19,236 nucleotides of DNA, taken from the NCBI GenBank assembly GCA_002348225.1, contig DEAP01000104.1:34497-53732 (forward strand), given 5' to 3'. A program made the position numbers and the translations under genes. Each line of letters opens with the position of its first letter. The stretch's first letter is position 1. Below the pieces are notes generated by a model. It saw nothing but the letters and a program-made list of their open reading frames with translations. It was not told the origin of the DNA and did not search any database. Source of the DNA: Dehalococcoidia bacterium UBA2979. GTDB lineage: Bacteria; Chloroflexota; Dehalococcoidia; UBA2979. This document shows positions 15,430 to 19,236 of the stretch, in pieces.

Positions 15430-16257
15430 TTAATCCTCTAGAATCGCCCTCCAGGATGAGGCGTCAAAACCACCGTCTAATTGAAGGACTTGCCCAGCAA
15501 ACATCGGCGTCTGATCACTCGCTAACCACGCCACTACAGCAGCTACGTCTTCTGGAGCGATGTTTCGACCGGATGGTACGTGGGGCCGCACTCTTTCACT
15601 TATTTCGTCCCGAACCGCACGCTCTCCGTCAGAACCTTCGACCCAACCTGATGAGACCCCGGTGACGCGGATTCCATGTTCAGCAAGCTCAACACCTAGA
15701 TAACGAGTGAGCGACTCGAGTGCAGCTTTACTCGTGGCGACAGCACTATATCCTGCCATATATTTCCAGGCACCGGGTGAAAGTAAATTGATAATGGCAC
15801 CAGAACCACGCGCCTGCATATGTGGAATCGCCATTTGACTAGCAAACCATGGACCAAATAAATTTACATCCATTGTCTTGTGCAAATGTTGTGTACGCTG
15901 TTCAGAAGCTGAACGGGGTCTTTCAAGTCCGCGGGCAGCGTTATTGACTAATACATCCAGAGGACCCTCACTGATACACGATTCCATCACTGTCTTCAGT
16001 TCCGACTCAACGCCAATATCTCCCTGAATTAACTGAACATCAACACCCCGTTCGCGGCACGCAGCAGCGGCTTCCTCTGCAATATCGGCAGAACGCGAAT
16101 AGTTGATAGCTAAATGCATACCTTCAGTTGCGAGTCGCTCAGAAATAGCTCTCCCTATACCTCTGGAACCACCCAGAACTAGTGCTCGTCTGCCTTTCAG
16201 CTCAGGATATATCGGGCCGTCAGGGACTAGTGGGGCTGTTTTATTATTCTTTGACAT
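15430..16257 (-). CDS. SDR-family oxidoreductase, FabL-like (enoyl-ACP reductase III type)
   Basis: The 275-aa SDR has cofactor motif LGGSRGIG (28-35) and NNAARG (105-110). Its active-site tyrosine is spaced as Tyr170-x6-Lys177 (GYSAVATSKAALESLTRYLGVELA), not the classical Y-x3-K. Y-x6-K is the known signature of enoyl-ACP reductases, and the stretch is very like B. subtilis FabL (YTTVGVSKAALEALTRYL). NNAA-G-x-x-RP also matches FabL. It may therefore reduce an enoyl thioester with NADPH in fatty-acid synthesis, or act on a related enoyl-CoA. An extra ~20 residues precede the fold. ATG 16257 has no clear ribosome site; it starts 27 bp after the methyltransferase stop, consistent with an operon. 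Confidence 0.85.
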   Translation of the reverse strand: MSKNNKTAPLVPDGPIYPELKGRRALVLGGSRGIGRAISERLATEGMHLAINYSRSADIAEEAAAACRERGVDVQLIQGDIGVESELKTVMESCISEGPLDVLVNNAARGLERPRSASEQRTQHLHKTMDVNLFGPWFASQMAIPHMQARGSGAIINLLSPGAWKYMAGYSAVATSKAALESLTRYLGVELAEHGIRVTGVSSGWVEGSDGERAVRDEISERVRPHVPSGRNIAPEDVAAVVAWLASDQTPMFAGQVLQLDGGFDASSWRAILED

Positions 16258-16284
16258 AGGTGTAGTGTAGGTTGATTTACTCCG

Positions 16285-16890
16285 TCATTCACGAACTGCT
16301 ACGTGTACCGCATGCTGTTTTCCCTGCTTAAGTTTGTCAGAAGAACCAAATATCCCATTAAGTGATCTCTTGACGAAGCCTCGCATACCGGCCAAACCCA
16401 CTACATATAGTCTCCCACCCGGTCGTAAATGCAGAAAACAATCTGCAAAAAGAACCATAGTCAATTCATTTCCGATTTTTGCCGGAAGATTCATCGCAAT
16501 AATATCGAAGGTTCGATCGCTCGAGAGTTTACTGAGGCCATTAGACAATAGTGTGGTGGCATTGGATATTTGATTACTTCGTATATTCTGATTGGAATAT
16601 TCAATGGCTACGTAATCTTTATCAACCAACATGGTTTCGCCTGCAGGCGCCAACGACGCTAGTGTCATGCCGATTGGTCCATACCCGCAACCAAGATCTA
16701 AACAATCAGCATCACTATCAAGCTCAATATTTTCCAGAAGAAGTCGAGTCCCTTCATCAATCGATTTCGGAGAGAAAAGCCCCAATGTGCTCTGAAATTT
16801 CAGATTGTGACCACGAAGCTCGGCATCAAAATAGATATCCTCTCTATACTTGGATATCTCACCACTCCAACTAGCATCACTTTCTTGCAA
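16285..16890 (-). CDS. Class I SAM-dependent methyltransferase, small-domain (RsmC/RlmG-like)
   Basis: The ~201-aa protein has a Rossmann-type methyltransferase core: FSPKSIDEGTRLLLENI before the core, SAM-binding DLGCGYGPIGMTLA (motif I), an acidic strand end at MLVDKD, and FDIIAMNLPAK at the motif IV position, then LRPGGRLYVVG. The layout matches the MTS family that includes 16S rRNA guanine-N2 methyltransferases RsmC/RlmG, but the target-base motif, normally NPPF, reads NLPA, so the substrate is doubtful. No ATG is available near the N-terminus. TTG 16890 is chosen because GGAGG (complement of 16896-16900) lies five bases upstream; TTG 16905 is the alternative. It belongs to the minus-strand operon. 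Confidence 0.8.
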   Translation of the reverse strand: MQESDASWSGEISKYREDIYFDAELRGHNLKFQSTLGLFSPKSIDEGTRLLLENIELDSDADCLDLGCGYGPIGMTLASLAPAGETMLVDKDYVAIEYSNQNIRSNQISNATTLLSNGLSKLSSDRTFDIIAMNLPAKIGNELTMVLFADCFLHLRPGGRLYVVGLAGMRGFVKRSLNGIFGSSDKLKQGKQHAVHVAVRE

Positions 16891-16918
16891 TTCTACCTCC
16901 GGCAACGTGGCAACTACT

Positions 16919-17425
16919 TCAACAAATATCTTTGACTATTGTATCGAATTCTGTAACACGAGCTTTGCATTGCACGTGTATATCGGCTAAAGCAATTAGT
17001 GACTGCTTGAGGCTTAGACCGATACCTCCTGCAACCACATATGTACGACTCAACTGATCCTCACTAAGAGCCTTCAACTGAACATCTAAAGCTACTTTCG
17101 TTTGTTGGATCCAGGTGATCGACAGGCCAATCGTGTTCATATATCGCGGTCTATTTGGGACCAACAAGTTATCCGAAATGATCGCCTTAGTTGGATCTCT
17201 TAACTGCAGTCTGAATGCATCAATAATTGCTCCAACGTTCCATACCTCACCCAGCAGTGCACTGCGCTCTGATCCAGGCCCATCCTCAGACATTTGATGA
17301 GGGATTACTATTTCGAGATCACCCTTGGAGAGATCCCCTAACGCGGAAACCAACTGCAGATGGCTGTCGTCCAATTGTTCAAGAGTCTGTGCTAGACAAT
17401 TATGACAATCGCTACTTGAATTCAT
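16919..17425 (-). CDS. DinB/YfiT-like helical protein, uncertain
   Basis: A 168-aa, mostly helical protein. The pattern of a first helix, a G-D-L-E-x-x-I-P-type loop, a mid helix with WNVGAIIDAFRLQL, and a late helix ALADIHVQCKARVTEF resembles DinB-like four-helix proteins, which bind a metal through three histidines, but only a weak match can be argued. A CHNC motif sits near the N-terminus (residues 7-10). ATG 17425 is chosen because the longer frame to 17554 runs into the divergent SDR gene. Translation signals are weak (GAAAG). It is the first gene of the minus-strand operon, 28 bp before the methyltransferase start and only tens of bases from the divergent SDR. Confidence 0.6.
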   Translation of the reverse strand: MNSSSDCHNCLAQTLEQLDDSHLQLVSALGDLSKGDLEIVIPHQMSEDGPGSERSALLGEVWNVGAIIDAFRLQLRDPTKAIISDNLLVPNRPRYMNTIGLSITWIQQTKVALDVQLKALSEDQLSRTYVVAGGIGLSLKQSLIALADIHVQCKARVTEFDTIVKDIC

Positions 17426-17471
17426 ACGTACTTTCAGGATAATGGTATTCAAGCGAAAAGATTTTGGAAAT

Positions 17472-18251
17472 ATGAAAATGAATGCTGAAGACAAACTTAG
17501 GGGGCGTGTAGCACTGGTAACAGGGGCAGCAGGGCGTGGTATCGGACGTGCCACAGCATATGCCCTGGGCCTCGCTGGTGCCAGTGTTATTGTAAATACA
17601 CGACGTTCGATTGCAGAAGCCGAAAACGTTGCGGCACAGTTAAGAGAATTAGGAAATACAGCCGTAGCAATTCAAGCTGATATCACGGATGAAAAAGAAG
17701 TAGATATGATGTTGGATTCTGCAGCCAACTCCATAGGTGTTCCGGACATCGTAGTGATAGGCCCTGGGGGAAGCTGGAACCCTACCCCACTTGATCAAGT
17801 CGATTCTGATAAGTGGGAACAAAATATAGTGGCCGAAACTTCGTCCATGCTATTTATATGCAGCAAATTACTGCCCACAATGCAAATAAACCGTCTTGGA
17901 AACATCGTAGCCATAAGTGGATATGGAGCTAATGAATGGAATATATCACCAGACGAAGGACCCTATGACTACGCGCTCGGTAAAACAAATAGGGACTGGC
18001 TCATGAGGCAATTTGCTAAAACATACGCAAAATATGGCATAGCAATCAACACGGTGGCTCCTGGTCCAGTTCACCGGATATCAAATGAAGACGTACTCCC
18101 GGCTCTCCGTGACGGCATCTTTCCTGACCCAAATATGGAACGTCCTAACCAAGTTGATGTTGCTGAAGCAATTGTTTGGTTGTGTAGTCAACGCACTGTT
18201 ACGGGGACTATCGTCAATTTACCGGGTCCAAATCCCGGGTCTGTGATTTAG
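17472..18251 (+). CDS. Short-chain dehydrogenase/reductase with atypical NNAG region
   Basis: A 259-aa SDR with cofactor motif TGAAGRGIGR (17-26) and catalytic Ser149 (AISGYGA), Tyr167 and Lys171 (YDYALGK). The usual structural motif NNAG is replaced by VIGPGGS (95-101), unusual for a classical SDR, and TVAPGPV follows the active site. The nucleotide-binding motif has one inserted residue (GAAGRGIG), as in some SDRs annotated as 3-oxoacyl reductases. Start choice is uncertain: ATG 17472 has GGAAA just ahead; ATG 17442 and 17478 are also in frame. It is divergent from the DinB-like gene with a very short shared upstream region. Confidence 0.88.
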   Translation: MKMNAEDKLRGRVALVTGAAGRGIGRATAYALGLAGASVIVNTRRSIAEAENVAAQLRELGNTAVAIQADITDEKEVDMMLDSAANSIGVPDIVVIGPGGSWNPTPLDQVDSDKWEQNIVAETSSMLFICSKLLPTMQINRLGNIVAISGYGANEWNISPDEGPYDYALGKTNRDWLMRQFAKTYAKYGIAINTVAPGPVHRISNEDVLPALRDGIFPDPNMERPNQVDVAEAIVWLCSQRTVTGTIVNLPGPNPGSVI

Positions 18252-18351
18252 AAAAGACTCGACCTCTAGCAACTTAGTGTCTATGATTTACTTAGTGACT
18301 CCCCGTCAGCACAGGAAAGTTCTGACGAATCGAAAACAATCAGGATAATAA

Positions 18352-18387
18352 ATGAATGTCATACAAACCGGGAGCAATAACCGGTGA
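18352..18387 (+). CDS. Putative 11-aa leader peptide
   Basis: ATG 18352 has AGGA (18342-18345) six bases upstream and encodes MNVIQTGSNNR, ending at TGA 18385-18387. That stop overlaps the GTG start of the next gene (GTGA), an arrangement that could couple their translation. It is too short for any homology argument and could be chance. Confidence 0.3.
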   Translation: MNVIQTGSNNR

Positions 18388-19236
18388 ACCGTGGTATTAG
18401 ATGGATCAAATCCCGCTTAGGGACGGCATCTACAAACGAAACTGCGTCCGATTCAAGGGATACACAAACTAGTTCTGTGGAAAAACAGAAACGAGACAGG
18501 CCGTCTAAGTCAGGCCAAAATCAAACGGGCAATAATCCCCGAAGGCGAAGGAATTTTCGCCAGAATAAATCTGTGAATACAACAGATCAGAAAGATAAAA
18601 GAAATACAATGACAAACAGAAACTCAGGAACTATTGCTGAGAAAAAAAATAAGGCGTCAAAACCTGCGAGTCCCTCTAAGGACAAAAGAGCTCCCCGACA
18701 AACTCCACGAGCTGCGTCCGGTACCGGACAGAGACGTGTCGTCGAATATGATCACTACTCACGAAAGCGACGCGACCGTTCATTTGAATCACCGCTCCCA
18801 GAAGACTTAGCGTTCCGCCCGAGTGAGGAAGGTGGTGATTCAACATTGTTACCTGAAGTACGACATCGCCCGAGAAGGATGAGGCCAACGGAAAGAGTGA
18901 TTGAGAGTGGCCCGAGAACACTGGGAGGATGGACTAGTTCAAATGACAACTTTCCTTCTCCTTCAAGGCCAGTAACAAAAAAAGATTCCACGCAGAACAA
19001 ACCTCACTTAAATTCAGTGCGATCAAGACAACAAACCAAGCCTGCTGATAGGTCGACAAAAGACAAAGATGAGAAGACAGAGCCAACTCCCGCAATCCAA
19101 TATGAAAACATCGAAACCACCCCAGTAGCTGAGGATGAAAACATCGAAACCACCCCAGTAGCTGAGGATGAAAGCATCGAAACCACCCCAGTAGCTGAGG
19201 ATGAAAGCATCGAATCCAACACAGTAGCTGAGGATG
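18384..19236 (+). CDS. Partial gene: long disordered, charged, repeat-bearing protein
   Basis: An open frame of 284 codons starts at GTG 18384 (GGGAG at 18370-18374, nine bases upstream; an in-frame TAA at 18378-18380 closes off any earlier start) and runs off the window without a stop. The protein is hydrophilic and low-complexity: rich in Arg, Lys, Ser, Thr, Gln and Asn at first (for example NNPRRRRNFRQN and RRVVEYDHYSRKRRDR), then acidic with four 11-residue repeats at the end of the window. No folded domain is visible. Basic, Arg-rich disordered tails of this kind occur in RNA-binding proteins, so an RNA-related C-terminal partner domain may follow, but that is speculation. Confidence 0.75.
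   Translation, partial: MNRGIRWIKSRLGTASTNETASDSRDTQTSSVEKQKRDRPSKSGQNQTGNNPRRRRNFRQNKSVNTTDQKDKRNTMTNRNSGTIAEKKNKASKPASPSKDKRAPRQTPRAASGTGQRRVVEYDHYSRKRRDRSFESPLPEDLAFRPSEEGGDSTLLPEVRHRPRRMRPTERVIESGPRTLGGWTSSNDNFPSPSRPVTKKDSTQNKPHLNSVRSRQQTKPADRSTKDKDEKTEPTPAIQYENIETTPVAEDENIETTPVAEDESIETTPVAEDESIESNTVAED
19104..19235 (+). repeat. Four 33-bp tandem repeats
   Basis: Units 19104-19136, 19137-19169, 19170-19202 and 19203-19235 are near-identical; each encodes an 11-residue unit E-(N/S)-I-E-T-T-P-V-A-E-D. The third and fourth units carry Asn to Ser, and the fourth also has SNT for TTP. The array probably continues beyond the window edge. Confidence 0.92.

Overview
The window looks like chromosomal DNA from an uncultured, probably marine or freshwater bacterium. 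The gene set suggests Chloroflexota, SAR202-like (inference, not proven): a Tat-type peptide/nickel-family binding lipoprotein, a luciferase-family monooxygenase, many short-chain dehydrogenases (SDRs), a CaiB/BaiF CoA-transferase, an acyl-CoA dehydrogenase, and lipoproteins with Thr/Pro-rich repeat linkers. UGA is a normal stop for several genes here, so the genetic code is standard.

Layout. 112-1833 is an orphan ABC-transporter binding lipoprotein closed by a strong terminator. 1899-2783 is a homocysteine S-methyltransferase homologue. 2929-4152 is best read as ONE gene split by an in-frame TGA at 3397-3399: a GrdB/PrdB-family selenoprotein with a Sec-x-x-Cys site and a SECIS-like hairpin right after the TGA. 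4274-5470 is a flavin-dependent luciferase-like monooxygenase. 5481-7565 is a ~2.04 kb tRNA-nested insertion. It is bounded by two identical 45-bp copies of the 3' half of a tRNA-Arg(UCU) gene, has paired 9-bp arm-site-like repeats inside each end, and carries one lipoprotein gene and no integrase. The intact tRNA is at 7528-7603, minus strand. 7722-9146 is NhaA and 9188-10351 is an acyl-CoA dehydrogenase. 10353-11689 (minus) is a two-gene operon of a small membrane protein and a type-2 glycerate kinase. 11772-14607 (plus) is a tight operon of two tandem paralogous SDRs and a CaiB/BaiF CoA-transferase. 17425-14613 (minus) is a probable four-gene operon: DinB-like helical protein, RsmC-fold methyltransferase, FabL-like reductase and a TiaS-N-domain-like protein. 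17472-18251 is a fourth SDR. From 18384 a long, charged, repeat-bearing gene runs off the window.

How the genes fit together. The SDR, CoA-transferase, acyl-CoA dehydrogenase and monooxygenase genes fit catabolism of organic acids or terpenoid/alicyclic compounds through CoA thioesters, but no single pathway can be assigned. The two most notable items are the selenoprotein, which standard gene calling would cut into two pieces, and the integrase-less tRNA-nested element, which has the look of a satellite moved in trans.
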